64,000 nucleotides of DNA from Coprococcus sp. OM04-5BH (lineage in GTDB: Bacteria; Bacillota; Clostridia; Lachnospirales; Lachnospiraceae): positions 124,001 to 188,000 of the forward strand of contig NZ_QULM01000002.1 of the NCBI RefSeq assembly GCF_003482105.1, given 5' to 3'. Shown here in pieces: positions 1 through 7,977 of this stretch. The position numbers and the translations under genes were made by a program. Below the pieces are notes generated by a model. It searched no databases, had not been told where the DNA came from, and saw only the letters and a program-made list of their open reading frames with translations. Within the stretch, counting starts at the first letter, position 1, and every line of letters begins with the position of its first letter.

Positions 1-944
1 CCGAACACATACTCGCCACATATGAGAAGCTGATTTTTTAGTCCGTATCTGTCAGCGAAATATCTGTTTACCCTTTTGTCACCATATTTTCTGTCACCTA
101 TAAGAGAATATCCAAGGTGTTTAAGCTGGGCTCTTATCTGATGGGACTTACCTGTTATAAGCTCCACCTTCACCAGAGTATAGCTTCTGTTACATGCCAC
201 CGGGGTAAATATTGAATGTATGTACTCACTTCCCGGAGTCTTATCACGGGAAACTACAGCCGTGTTGTTTTTCCTGTCTTTGGTTATATATGCACTGCTA
301 TCTATTGTTTTTCCGATTTTTCCCGATACTATGGTGTAGTAAAATTTATGAAGAGTCCTATCCTTTATTATCTCTGAAAGGCACCTGCTTCCCATAAGGG
401 ATATGCCGGCGGTTATAAGCCCTTCGGTATTCCTGTCAAGCCTGTTGCACACAGAGGGCTTAAAGGTTTCAAGACTTTTTAAAGTTATGATATTGTTATC
501 CAGAAGAAAATCTATGATAGCCTCGTTTATGGAGTAGTCGCCATTGTCTGCCTTCTGGGACAGCACCCCTGCAGGCTTGTAGGCAATAAGGATGTTGTCA
601 TCCTTATATACAACATCAAATTTGATCTTCCTGTCCCTGCCGCCATATACTTCGGCTGATGGAGCATTGCCGGAGTCTTTACGCCTGTCTGTATCTGATA
701 CTGCCGGACTCTCATATCCGGCGTTTTTTCTGAATTTGCTGATGGTTTCATCACTTAAGAAGATCTTAACAACGTCTCCGTCCTTAAGGATTTCCCTACC
801 GTCAGCCTTTCCTCCGTTTAATTTTATATTCTTTTTTCTGAGCATTTTGTAGATAAAGCTGTCGGGGGCTGTATTAAGATATGTGGAAAGCAGCTTGCTT
901 AAACGCTTGCCTGCTTCATTTGCCGATACGATTATTTCCTGCAT
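1..944 (-). CDS. RluA-family pseudouridine synthase (3' end cut by window edge)
   Basis: Isomerises specific uridines to pseudouridine in rRNA or tRNA; which site cannot be told. The frame is open from the ATG at 942-944 to the window edge, about 314 codons, so the C-terminus is missing. The N-terminal ~65 residues look like an S4 RNA-binding domain (GKRLSKLL... then KNIKLNGGKAD). The catalytic motif is CNRLDRNTEG, where Asp is the nucleophile and NRLDRNT replaces the common HRLDRDT, a form seen in RluC/RluD-type proteins of Firmicutes. GKSHQIRAQLKHLG follows, as usual for the family. The ATG directly abuts the stop codon of the upstream gene, so it is the last visible member of a minus-strand operon. 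Confidence 0.9.
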   Translation of the reverse strand, partial: MQEIIVSANEAGKRLSKLLSTYLNTAPDSFIYKMLRKKNIKLNGGKADGREILKDGDVVKIFLSDETISKFRKNAGYESPAVSDTDRRKDSGNAPSAEVYGGRDRKIKFDVVYKDDNILIAYKPAGVLSQKADNGDYSINEAIIDFLLDNNIITLKSLETFKPSVCNRLDRNTEGLITAGISLMGSRCLSEIIKDRTLHKFYYTIVSGKIGKTIDSSAYITKDRKNNTAVVSRDKTPGSEYIHSIFTPVACNRSYTLVKVELITGKSHQIRAQLKHLGYSLIGDRKYGDKRVNRYFADRYGLKNQLLICGEYVF

Positions 945-1520
945 TTATAATCCAAGCTCCAGTATTTTCTTCTTTACTCGTCCGTCCTTATTGACGAAGT
1001 CCTCATGAACGTTCCTGACACCACATGCCTTTTTGATAAAATCCTCAAGGTCTGTGGTTACAACCGCAAGATAAGGCTTAGGTGTCTGTTCAAACACCTT
1101 GTCTATAGCTTTCTTTAATTCGTTCTTATCCTTTATCTTCGAATTAAAGCTGCCGTTATAGTAGAATATCATCCTGCCATCCCTTACAAGCACAACAGGA
1201 AAATATATCATTCCCTCATATCTGCTGATACTCACGTCATATAAAAGATCTCTCCTTATATCCTCAGGAATCTCAGTCTCAGTCCTTTTATACTCCTCCT
1301 CTGTAAGCCAGTGGAACTTACCACAGAGGATAAGGGCAACCACCTGCTTTGAAAATGGAAGAGCCGTAAGTATCGGTACTATGATCATTACTGTCTTTGT
1401 TGTGCCAAAAAGAAAAAGGGACAAAGCAACACCGGCAACTATTATGATACCGGTGCTTATTATGCTTATGATGACTTTCTTCTTATGTCTTTTAAGATAT
1501 CCGTATTGTCCTCTGTCCAT
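945..1520 (-). CDS. conserved membrane protein of unknown function
   Basis: A 191-residue protein whose function I do not recognise. A basic N-terminus (KRHKKK) is followed by two hydrophobic segments at about residues 16-37 and 42-65, then a soluble domain of about 125 residues with mixed alpha/beta character (YFPVVLVRDGRMIFYYNG; KPYLAVVTTDLEDF). It probably sits in the cytoplasmic membrane with the soluble part on the cytosolic side by the positive-inside rule. AAGGAG lies 7 nt before the ATG. It is 14 nt after the SDR gene and abuts the pseudouridine synthase gene, so it is cotranscribed with RNA-modification genes. No catalytic motif is visible. Confidence 0.7.
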   Translation of the reverse strand: MDRGQYGYLKRHKKKVIISIISTGIIIVAGVALSLFLFGTTKTVMIIVPILTALPFSKQVVALILCGKFHWLTEEEYKRTETEIPEDIRRDLLYDVSISRYEGMIYFPVVLVRDGRMIFYYNGSFNSKIKDKNELKKAIDKVFEQTPKPYLAVVTTDLEDFIKKACGVRNVHEDFVNKDGRVKKKILELGL

Positions 1521-1534
1521 TAAAAGCTCCTTGT

Positions 1535-2302
1535 CTAGTTAAAAAACTTGAGTATGACTGATGTAGGTATAACTGATGTAAGACCTCTGAAAGCATTCAT
1601 GGCTACGCCGTATACCGACATTTCCTTACCGTGATATGCGTCTGTAAGGGCTTTTCTTACTACGTCTTCAGGTTTAACAAGAAAATACTTCTTAACAGGT
1701 ATCATCTGGGCGTACACCTGCGCCCTGTCGAAGAATTCCGTATCTACAGGTCCCGGGCATACCGCTGTAACCGTTACTCCCTTTCCTGCCATTTCCTGAT
1801 TTAAGGCCCTTGAGAAGCTTAATACCAGTGACTTTGTTGCTGCATACACTGCAAATGAAGGCTGCGGCATAAATGCTGCCGATGAAGCCATGTTTATGAT
1901 ATTTGACGGATATGTCATATATGGCAGTGAGATATGGGTCATTGCAATTAAGGCACGGCAGTTAAGGTCTACCATATCAACAGAGTCCTCATAACTTATC
2001 TTGTCCACATGTCCCATAACTCCGAAGCCTGCTGCATTAACAAGAACTCTTATGCCTGCGTGCTGTCTTTCAAGAAGCTTCTTGTAGAAATCAATATCAC
2101 TCTGCTTACTGAGATCAAGAGTAAGTACTCTTACGGTCTTATCGCTTATTTCCTTTATCTCCTTTTTAAGATTGTCAAGTCTGTCTGTTCTTCTGGCTAT
2201 GATCCATATCTCCTGAACAGTCTTGTAATGTCTGGCAATCTGTAATGCAAATTCTCTTCCAAGTCCTGAGGAAGCGCCTGTTATCACTGCTATCTTTTTC
2301 AT
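1535..2302 (-). CDS. short-chain dehydrogenase/reductase (SDR family)
   Basis: Classical NAD(P)-dependent SDR oxidoreductase, about 255 residues. The nucleotide-binding motif TGASSGLG is at residues 8-15, NAAG at about 89-92, the catalytic Ser in NMASSAAF near 140 and the YAATK (YxxxK) pair near 153-157, followed by PGPVDTEF. The substrate cannot be predicted. The C-terminus has a hydrophobic stretch (FRGLTSVIPTSVILKFF) as in membrane-associated SDRs. The start was set at 2302 rather than 2320: GGAGG inside the end of the upstream methyltransferase gene precedes this ATG, which lies 2 nt after that gene's stop, a translationally coupled arrangement. Confidence 0.88.
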   Translation of the reverse strand: MKKIAVITGASSGLGREFALQIARHYKTVQEIWIIARRTDRLDNLKKEIKEISDKTVRVLTLDLSKQSDIDFYKKLLERQHAGIRVLVNAAGFGVMGHVDKISYEDSVDMVDLNCRALIAMTHISLPYMTYPSNIINMASSAAFMPQPSFAVYAATKSLVLSFSRALNQEMAGKGVTVTAVCPGPVDTEFFDRAQVYAQMIPVKKYFLVKPEDVVRKALTDAYHGKEMSVYGVAMNAFRGLTSVIPTSVILKFFN

Positions 2303-2304
2303 AT

Positions 2305-3693
2305 CTACATCATCCTCCATCCTGTTAAGTATTTATTCTTCAAGGTTCCCTTATTATTCTTAGCCCATCCCAAAGGATATCCGTCTACACAGACCAGAGT
2401 GTAACCGTTTCTTAGAGTATTATCATCCTCTGCTTCTATTGTTTCACCTTTAAGATATTTTATAACCCTGTTATCATCAGCAGTCATGCTGTATACATTG
2501 TCAAATTCATCAGCCCTTAGGAACATTGCAAGGGACTGGCTCGGTTCAAATCTGTTCTTCTTTATCTCTCCTAAGAAGAGTCCGTTCCTTAAGAGCCTTA
2601 AGCCCTTAACATCCGGCATATCCTCACATATATAGAATAACCTTCCGGATTTCTCCTCTATCCTTCCTGTATCAAATCTGTCTGATTTTATCTTACTGAA
2701 GAACTCTTCTGTTACCGTGTCCATTCTGTAAGGCTTAAAAGCATACTCACCGGAGGCATCACCATGGCACATATCAGGATCAGTCTCCTTTTTTATGAGG
2801 GCCACGAAATGTCCTTCACCTCTGATCTTATGAGGCCACAGTCTGGCACATTTTGTAAGCTCCTTATTTCCTGTATTGCCCCATTCCGGGTGTCCGTCAT
2901 CAAAGCCATCAACCTTTGGCACATCTATAAGTCTTAAGCTCGGATCAAGCCCCAACAGATATTCCACCGACTGTTCGTTTTCCATAGGGGAAAATGTACA
3001 TGTGGAATAAAGCATGGTTCCTCCCGGCTTTAACATCTTCACAACCTCATTTAATATGCCTCTCTGAAGCCCTGCAAAAAGCTCCACACCGTTGTTCTCC
3101 CAGGCTGTCACCATGGACTGGGATTTTCTGAACATTCCCTCACCGGAGCAGGGAGCATCCACCAGGATCTTGTCGAAGGTATTGCAGAACCTTTCAGACA
3201 GCTTATTAGGAGGTTCGCTTACAACAGACATATTTCCTGTTCCGAATAATTCAAGGTTCTTAAGAAGAGCCTTGGCTCTTGAATTACTTATATCATTTGA
3301 TATGAGAACTCCTGTATTACCAAGCTTCGCCGCCAGTTCTGTGGACTTTCCTCCCGGAGCTGCACATATGTCAAGAACGGTATCTCCCGGCTTAATATCA
3401 AGAACACTTGCCGGAGTCATGGCACTTGGTTCCTGGATGTAATAAAGTCCGGCATAGTAATAAGGGTGCTTTGACGGAACATACTTCTTGTCATCATAAT
3501 AGAAACCGTTGTCTGTCCATGGGATACTCTCTAATTCAAAGGGAGATATCTTAAGAAAATCCTCTACGGATATCTTAGCCGTATTTACCCTTATACCATG
3601 GTTCATGCCCTTATCCAGGCAGCCTATATAATCCTCGTATTCATCTTTTAACTGTTCTTTTATTCTGTCTTTAAAGCTTTCAGGTAATATCAT
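2305..3693 (-). CDS. RsmB/RsmF-type rRNA (cytosine-C5)-methyltransferase
   Basis: SAM-dependent m5C methyltransferase of the NOL1/NOP2/Sun family, expected to modify 16S rRNA. Seen in order: an N-terminal domain with GIRVNTAKIS, the SAM motif DICAAPGGK at about residues 108-116, motif IV DAPCSGEGMFRK at about 179-190 and motif VI YSTCTFSPMENE near 229; the two cysteines of PCSG and STCT are the release and nucleophilic cysteines. A C-terminal RNA-binding PUA-like part (about 150 residues) ends in GYPLGWAKNN, as in RsmF/YebU-like proteins. The start is placed at the ATG of MILPESF; an in-frame TTG nine codons upstream overlaps the likely AAGGAG ribosome site. Confidence 0.88.
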   Translation of the reverse strand: MILPESFKDRIKEQLKDEYEDYIGCLDKGMNHGIRVNTAKISVEDFLKISPFELESIPWTDNGFYYDDKKYVPSKHPYYYAGLYYIQEPSAMTPASVLDIKPGDTVLDICAAPGGKSTELAAKLGNTGVLISNDISNSRAKALLKNLELFGTGNMSVVSEPPNKLSERFCNTFDKILVDAPCSGEGMFRKSQSMVTAWENNGVELFAGLQRGILNEVVKMLKPGGTMLYSTCTFSPMENEQSVEYLLGLDPSLRLIDVPKVDGFDDGHPEWGNTGNKELTKCARLWPHKIRGEGHFVALIKKETDPDMCHGDASGEYAFKPYRMDTVTEEFFSKIKSDRFDTGRIEEKSGRLFYICEDMPDVKGLRLLRNGLFLGEIKKNRFEPSQSLAMFLRADEFDNVYSMTADDNRVIKYLKGETIEAEDDNTLRNGYTLVCVDGYPLGWAKNNKGTLKNKYLTGWRMM

Positions 3694-3737
3694 TATCTCT
3701 GTATTATCTCCTTGGGGCAAATGTTATCCTGCTGTTC

Positions 3738-4538
3738 TTAAATGCTCTGTGCCTTGTATTCCTCTGCCATGATATCAAGCTGCTTTGAGAAGTTCGTGAG
3801 AAGCTCCAGATCATCCTTCTCATAAATCTGATAGAACTCATCCTGTATCTTGGCTATCTCTCTCTGATTTCCTACCTTATAAAGGTTCTGTATATCATTT
3901 AAAATATCCGCTACAATATTTGCCTTAATGTTAAAGGAGTTCTGGGCGTCTATTATCTCATCTCTTACCTGGCTCATCTCATGGTCAAGGGCTACCGTGG
4001 CATTGGCTGCATTTAAGAGTTTGCCCCTGACATGATCAGGAATATTCTTTTTGTATTTGTACTGCAGTGAATGTTCGATAGTTGCCCAGAAATTCATGGC
4101 AAGTGTCCTTATCTGTATCTCTGCCTGTATGGTCTTGTTTCCATGAATGGTATTGACCTTGTAATTGATTATCATGTGGTAGCTTCTGTAGCCGCTTGCT
4201 TTGAAGTTTGATATATAATCCTTCTCCTCGCGGACCTCCATGTCCTCTCTGGATCTTATGATCTCCACCACCTTGTAGATATCCTCCACGAACTGGCACA
4301 TTATACGGATACCTGCAATGTCGTCCATTTCCTCAACAATCTGATCCATAGGGATGTTCTTCTTCTGGAGCTTGTCAAGGATACTGGATATGGTCTTTAC
4401 TCTTCCGGTAACTGCTTCTATAGGTGAATACATGCTGGCATTCTTATAGTCAGCTATTATGTGATTGAATTTAATCAGCAGCTCGTCGACTGCCTGTGAA
4501 TATGGCGCAAGTATCTCACGCCAAAGCTGTATTTCCAT
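3738..4538 (-). CDS. relQ: small alarmone synthetase, GTP pyrophosphokinase (RelQ/YjbM type)
   Basis: Transfers pyrophosphate from ATP to GTP/GDP to make (p)ppGpp. At 266 residues it holds only the synthetase domain, without the HD hydrolase, TGS or ACT domains of RelA/SpoT. Visible motifs are DDIAGIRI (residues 72-79), SGYRSYHMII (115-124) and the acceptor-site EIQIRTLAMNFWATIEH (140-156), all diagnostic of RelA_SpoT synthetases; the C-terminal helices fit the tetramerising tail of RelQ. It is 5 nt downstream of the TPR protein gene and upstream of the rRNA methyltransferase gene, so it is in an operon with translation-related functions. GGAGAG precedes the ATG. Confidence 0.9.
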   Translation of the reverse strand: MEIQLWREILAPYSQAVDELLIKFNHIIADYKNASMYSPIEAVTGRVKTISSILDKLQKKNIPMDQIVEEMDDIAGIRIMCQFVEDIYKVVEIIRSREDMEVREEKDYISNFKASGYRSYHMIINYKVNTIHGNKTIQAEIQIRTLAMNFWATIEHSLQYKYKKNIPDHVRGKLLNAANATVALDHEMSQVRDEIIDAQNSFNIKANIVADILNDIQNLYKVGNQREIAKIQDEFYQIYEKDDLELLTNFSKQLDIMAEEYKAQSI

Positions 4539-4543
4539 GATTA

Positions 4544-5410
4544 CTACTCTCCTTCTGTAACATCAGTATTTCCCTTGTCGTGACTGGCTCTGGTGTAAAG
4601 AAAATCATATTCCTTCTGTGCCTGCTCATTGTCCGGGTACTGGGTAAGCAGATCTGACACAAGCCCGAAGGCTTCATCATAATTGCTCATGGCCTCATAA
4701 TATGCTATCTCAAGCAATCTGAGATTTAAATTGTAAGTCTTGTCACTGGTAAGACCTGTCTGTATATATCCGTATGCCTGATCAAGATCTCCTGTCTTAA
4801 GATAGTATGCGGCAAGCTGGGTATACAGGTATGAATTATATCCATACTCAGCTATGTATTTATCATAACATTCAAGCATTTTGTCGTACTGCTCTGTCTC
4901 TGCATAACAGGTTCCGGCATACACATACATGGTGGTATATCCTGCCTTGGCAGCTTTCATGAAGAGGTCAACAGTTCCTGCGTAATTGCCCTTGTTGAAG
5001 TCGCTAAGTGCCTGGGACATGTTCTTAAGTATCTCAGTCTGTTCCTTATCCGCCTTCTTATACAGCTCAACCCTTTTGTATTCGTCAACGGCGTCGGTAT
5101 ATCTCTGCTGCTGGAGACATATATCTGCAATATACATGTGTATGTTCATATCTGTCTTCTTGGAGAATAACTGCTTCTCGTCCAGAGCGTCATTGAAATA
5201 CTCCAAGGCTGTGGCATAGTCTCCCTTGTTGTAATATTCTGTTCCCTGTTTATAGTACTCATCCTTGTGAGAAAGTATCTGTGAACCCAGTATTATAAGA
5301 AGTCCTATGGCAGCTATGACCAGCACTGCAAATAATACTATCTTCTTTATATCGTATCTGTTCTTTTTACGTCTTCTTCTGTATCTGTCATATCGTCTTC
5401 TTCTGGACAT
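4544..5410 (-). CDS. membrane-anchored tetratricopeptide repeat protein
   Basis: A 288-residue protein: an extremely basic N-terminus (RRRRYDRYRRRRKKNRYD), one transmembrane helix at about residues 24-46, then at least five TPR-like units (YYNKGDYATALEYFNDAL; ICLQQQRYTDAVDEYKR; DFNKGNYAGTVDLFMKA; CYAETEQYDKMLECYDKY; YYLKTGDLDQAYGYIQTG). TPR domains scaffold protein interactions; no enzymatic motif is present and no partner can be named. The basic N-terminus should stay in the cytoplasm, leaving the TPR part outside. It is the first gene of the minus-strand operon; AAGGAG is 8 nt before the ATG. Confidence 0.82.
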   Translation of the reverse strand: MSRRRRYDRYRRRRKKNRYDIKKIVLFAVLVIAAIGLLIILGSQILSHKDEYYKQGTEYYNKGDYATALEYFNDALDEKQLFSKKTDMNIHMYIADICLQQQRYTDAVDEYKRVELYKKADKEQTEILKNMSQALSDFNKGNYAGTVDLFMKAAKAGYTTMYVYAGTCYAETEQYDKMLECYDKYIAEYGYNSYLYTQLAAYYLKTGDLDQAYGYIQTGLTSDKTYNLNLRLLEIAYYEAMSNYDEAFGLVSDLLTQYPDNEQAQKEYDFLYTRASHDKGNTDVTEGE

Positions 5411-5436
5411 GAGGTGATCTCCTTAAATAAAATAAT

Positions 5437-5480
5437 ATCCAAACAGTCTGTCGGATAAATCTCCGGCAAACCATTTGGAT
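5437..5480 (-). other. stem-loop at the 5' end of the TPR/relQ operon transcript
   Basis: Arms ATCCAAA (5437-5443) and TTTGGAT (5474-5480) enclose a second short CGG/CCG pairing. The predicted transcription start of the promoter at 5484-5492 falls at the edge of this structure, so the mRNA would begin with a hairpin; it could instead be an operator palindrome. It has no T tract, so it is not a good terminator. Confidence 0.4.
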
Positions 5481-5483
5481 AAA

Positions 5484-5492
5484 ATTATATCA
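5484..5492 (-). promoter_or_regulatory. extended -10 promoter of the TPR-relQ-rsmF-SDR operon
   Basis: On the minus strand TGATATAAT gives a perfect TATAAT with the TGN extension. No good -35 hexamer is 17 nt upstream, as is common for extended -10 promoters. It lies 74 nt upstream of the TPR gene ATG. Confidence 0.55.
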
Positions 5493-5538
5493 TAGATTTA
5501 TTTGTTTTAAAAGTATTGTTATAAACGATTAGTAATGA

Positions 5539-6717
5539 TTAGTGGTGGAATAATCTTATTCCTGTAAATACCATTGCCATGTTGTATTTATTCGCACATT
5601 CGATCACAAGATCATCTCTTACAGATCCGCCCGGCTGTGCAATATACTTAACACCACTCTTGTGGGCTCTCTCGATGTTATCTGAGAATGGGAAGAATGC
5701 GTCTGAACCAAGAGTTACATCAGTATTCCCCGCAAGCCATGCCTTCTTCTCCTCCCTTGTGAATACCGGTGGCTTAACCTTGAAGATGTTCTGCCACTCG
5801 CCCTCACGGAGCACGTCCTCATACTCATCACCTATATATACATCTATGGCATTATCCCTGTTGGCTCTTCCGAGACCATCAACAAACTGGAGAGAAAGAA
5901 CCTGTGGTGACTGTCTGAGATACCAGTTGTCAGCCTTCTGTCCTGCAAGCCTTGTACAGTGGATCCTGCTCTGCTGACCTGCACCGATACCGATTGCCTG
6001 TCCACCCTTTACATAGCATACTGAATTTGACTGTGTATACTTAAGGGTTATAAGTGATATCTTAAGGTCAATAAGTGCCTCCTCAGGAATATCCTTGTTC
6101 TCTGTAACGATATTTGAAAGAAGATCTCCGTTGATATCAAGCTCGTTTCTTCCCTGCTCGAAGCTCACACCGTAAACCTGCTTTGTCTCAATCTCTGCAG
6201 GAACATAGTTCTCATCTATCTGGATGATGTTGTAGTTTCCCTTCTTCTTAGCCATGAGAAGCTCCATAGCCTCATCTGTGTAGCCCGGAGCGATAACACC
6301 GTCTGATACTTCTCTCTTAATAAGTCTTGCTGTATCTGCGTCGCACACATCTGAAAGTGCAATAAAATCTCCAAATGATGACATTCTGTCAGCACCTCTT
6401 GCCCTTGCATAGGCACATGCCAGTGGTGAAAGCTCACCAAGATCATCAACCCAGTATATCTTGGCAAGAGTGTCTGTAAGTGGAAGTCCTACTGCCGCAC
6501 CTGCCGGTGATACATGCTTGAAGGATGTTGCTGCAGGAAGCCCTGTAGCTGCCTTAAGCTCCTTAACAAGCTGCCAGCCGTTAAATGCGTCAAGGAAATT
6601 GATATATCCGGGCTTGCCGTTTAATACTGTTACAGGAAGATCGCTTCCGTCAGCCATGTATATTCTTGATGGCTTCTGATTAGGGTTGCATCCGTATTTT
6701 AACTGAATTTCGTTCAT
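5539..6717 (-). CDS. stand-alone AICAR formyltransferase
   Basis: Transfers the formyl group of 10-formyl-THF to AICAR (ZMP), giving FAICAR, the penultimate step of IMP synthesis. The 392 residues correspond to the AICARFT domain of PurH (KYGCNPNQKPS, SFKHVSPAGAAVG, the SFGDFIALSD stretch, IGIGAGQQSRI, and the C-terminal AQPGGSVRDD), but the IMP cyclohydrolase domain normally at the N-terminus is absent. The cyclohydrolase step is supplied by the PurO-like gene 88 nt upstream in the same orientation. Formyl-THF would come from fhs/folD at 38-40 kb. AAAGGAG precedes the ATG. No clear terminator separates it from purO, so both probably follow the ZTP riboswitch. Confidence 0.93.
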   Translation of the reverse strand: MNEIQLKYGCNPNQKPSRIYMADGSDLPVTVLNGKPGYINFLDAFNGWQLVKELKAATGLPAATSFKHVSPAGAAVGLPLTDTLAKIYWVDDLGELSPLACAYARARGADRMSSFGDFIALSDVCDADTARLIKREVSDGVIAPGYTDEAMELLMAKKKGNYNIIQIDENYVPAEIETKQVYGVSFEQGRNELDINGDLLSNIVTENKDIPEEALIDLKISLITLKYTQSNSVCYVKGGQAIGIGAGQQSRIHCTRLAGQKADNWYLRQSPQVLSLQFVDGLGRANRDNAIDVYIGDEYEDVLREGEWQNIFKVKPPVFTREEKKAWLAGNTDVTLGSDAFFPFSDNIERAHKSGVKYIAQPGGSVRDDLVIECANKYNMAMVFTGIRLFHH

Positions 6718-6805
6718 GTCTTTTCTCCTTTACTTATGGCTTTTTATATGCCACCTGTCACTATATTTGTATTTTTTATTTATACTTTTTGTCTGTTATT
6801 AATCT

Positions 6806-7519
6806 TTACTTGTTCTTGTTTACGATCTTTGTCTCGTACTCGCCGGTTTCGATATCAATAAATCTTACAAAAAGTGAAACCTTGTTGTCCTGGTTAAGGT
6901 TGTTCCATACCATGTCTGTGAACTGGTCGATATCTCCGTCGATCTCCACCAGCTTAGGTTCACCCTCGAAGCTTGGAAGTGGATTTCCATCATGCATGTA
7001 TGTATGGATGAAATGTCCCTCACCTGCCACAGGATTTTCATAGGCAAATGTATATCTGTTACAAGCTTCAGGATTTCCGTTATTGCTCTTTAAGATAGAC
7101 ATTGCATAGTTGTATGTTCCGTTTTCAATATGCATAACACCTGATATTCTAGGAGTGTAATTTGGTCCGTCCGGCTCAAACTCTCTTGATCTTAGGGACT
7201 GCTCAAAGGTAAGCTGCTTGTCCATTCCCTCATAAATCGTATCTGTCTGATCACCGTTTGTAACTATTGTCTTGTTGCCAAGAACTCTTACAGGTGCGTA
7301 GATGATAAGACTTGGATCCTCAAGCTTTGAAGGATCAAATGCCTCTGTTCTGATACCCTCTCCCTCTGTTACAAACACTCTGTTTCTGCTGTTGCTGCTT
7401 CTTCCCATAATGAAGTAAGCTGTTACTGCTTTCTTTCCGTCCTTGGTCTTTCCGATAACGATTCCTCTTCCCGGATACGCATTTGAGCTAAGCTCCTTTG
7501 CCAGTGATAACATTTCCAT
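6806..7519 (-). CDS. purO: IMP cyclohydrolase, archaeal PurO type
   Basis: Cyclises FAICAR to IMP, the last step of purine synthesis. The 237-residue protein is unrelated to the PurH cyclohydrolase domain and resembles the PurO family (NAYPGRGIVIGKT, AYFIMGRSSNSRNRVF near the N-terminus; NYTPRISGVM in the middle). An open frame continues upstream to 7681, but AAGGAGG lies 10 nt before the ATG at 7517-7519 and the extension is repeat sequence, so 7519 is taken as the start. It is downstream of a ZTP riboswitch and upstream of the AICAR formyltransferase gene. Family assignment is from recognised motifs; I could not run an alignment. Confidence 0.88.
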   Translation of the reverse strand: MEMLSLAKELSSNAYPGRGIVIGKTKDGKKAVTAYFIMGRSSNSRNRVFVTEGEGIRTEAFDPSKLEDPSLIIYAPVRVLGNKTIVTNGDQTDTIYEGMDKQLTFEQSLRSREFEPDGPNYTPRISGVMHIENGTYNYAMSILKSNNGNPEACNRYTFAYENPVAGEGHFIHTYMHDGNPLPSFEGEPKLVEIDGDIDQFTDMVWNNLNQDNKVSLFVRFIDIETGEYETKIVNKNK

Positions 7520-7590
7520 AATCTTTCTGCCTCCTTGGATTGGTATATGATAAGTTAATCTTGTACTTGTGATCATCATGGGCTTTAAAA

Positions 7591-7774
7591 ACGATGTTAC
7601 GGACATCATTACAAAAAGTGGAGCAGCAACCATTAGAAATTGCCTGTTTGGTATCGCCACCTCATATTCATTCGGCGGCATTTCGTCAGCACCATTCTAA
7701 ATGTGTCTTCGACACTTGGTGCTTCCTACGGCAAGGGTTGCTGCAGCGTAACGATGTCAAGGACATCATTACAA
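7591..7774 (-). repeat. dispersed structured repeat, family 1, copy A
   Basis: Longest copy of a repeat also found at 16573-16694 and as remnants at 44971-45010 and 55003-55044. On the plus strand it has GAGCAGCAACC (7621) inverted against GGTTGCTGC (7736), a nested hairpin GCACCA...GTGTC TTC GACAC...TGGTGC, and the end motif ACGATGTCAAGGACATCATT (7751-7770). The end motif recurs at 7591-7610, outside the left arm. Relative to copy B it has about 30 extra bases near 7655-7690. It lies 3 nt beyond the T tract of the ZTP riboswitch terminator and before purO. Confidence 0.75.
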
Positions 7775-7777
7775 TAC

Positions 7778-7849
7778 AAAAAAAGCCAACGGTCTGAGCA
7801 CACAAATACGCACATAAAAATATTTGTCTGCCCAGGCGGTCGGCTCTTG
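7778..7849 (-). terminator. ZTP-riboswitch expression-platform terminator
   Basis: On the minus strand the 3' part of the aptamer (AGCCGACCGCCTGGGCAG...) can pair imperfectly over about 25 bp with the downstream TATTTGTGTGCTCAGACCG-TTGGCT arm, followed by seven T (7778-7784). Because the 5' arm is the conserved aptamer strand, ligand binding and terminator formation should exclude each other: ZTP/ZMP on, terminator off. Confidence 0.75.
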
Positions 7850-7920
7850 TTATGGCACACTCCCTATAGGTATATCCTATCAGCCCTGAGACTGTCTCCG
7901 CCAGTCGTGTACCGAACTGG
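7829..7920 (-). ncRNA. ZTP (pfl motif) riboswitch aptamer
   Basis: Read on the minus strand, the hallmark pieces of the pfl/ZTP aptamer appear in order: ACGACTGGCGGAGAC near 7907-7893, the GGGAGTGTGCC core near 7864-7854, and the highly conserved GCCGACCGCCTGGGCA at 7844-7829. This class binds ZTP and ZMP and signals 10-formyl-THF shortage. It is followed by a terminator using the same 3' strand and by purO and the AICAR formyltransferase gene, whose substrate is ZMP. The position and consensus pieces make the assignment strong; a covariance-model search was not run. Confidence 0.9.
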
Positions 7921-7924
7921 TTTC

Positions 7925-7953
7925 ATAATATAATATATTGAAAATTATTGCAA
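7925..7953 (-). promoter_or_regulatory. sigma-A promoter of the ZTP riboswitch-purO transcript
   Basis: Minus-strand TTGCAA (7948-7953) and TATTAT (7925-7930) are separated by 17 nt. The predicted start, near 7918, coincides with the first bases of the aptamer. Confidence 0.55.
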
Positions 7954-7977
7954 GGATAATTTCTTTCTTCATTGCAT

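Noticed and set aside
7520..7681. 54-residue N-terminal extension of the PurO protein
   Set aside because: No ribosome site for the longer start, it is encoded by repeat DNA, and a good AAGGAGG stands before the ATG at 7519.
7591..7774. CRISPR or insertion sequence
   Set aside because: No regular repeat-spacer pattern and no transposase frame inside or near any copy.
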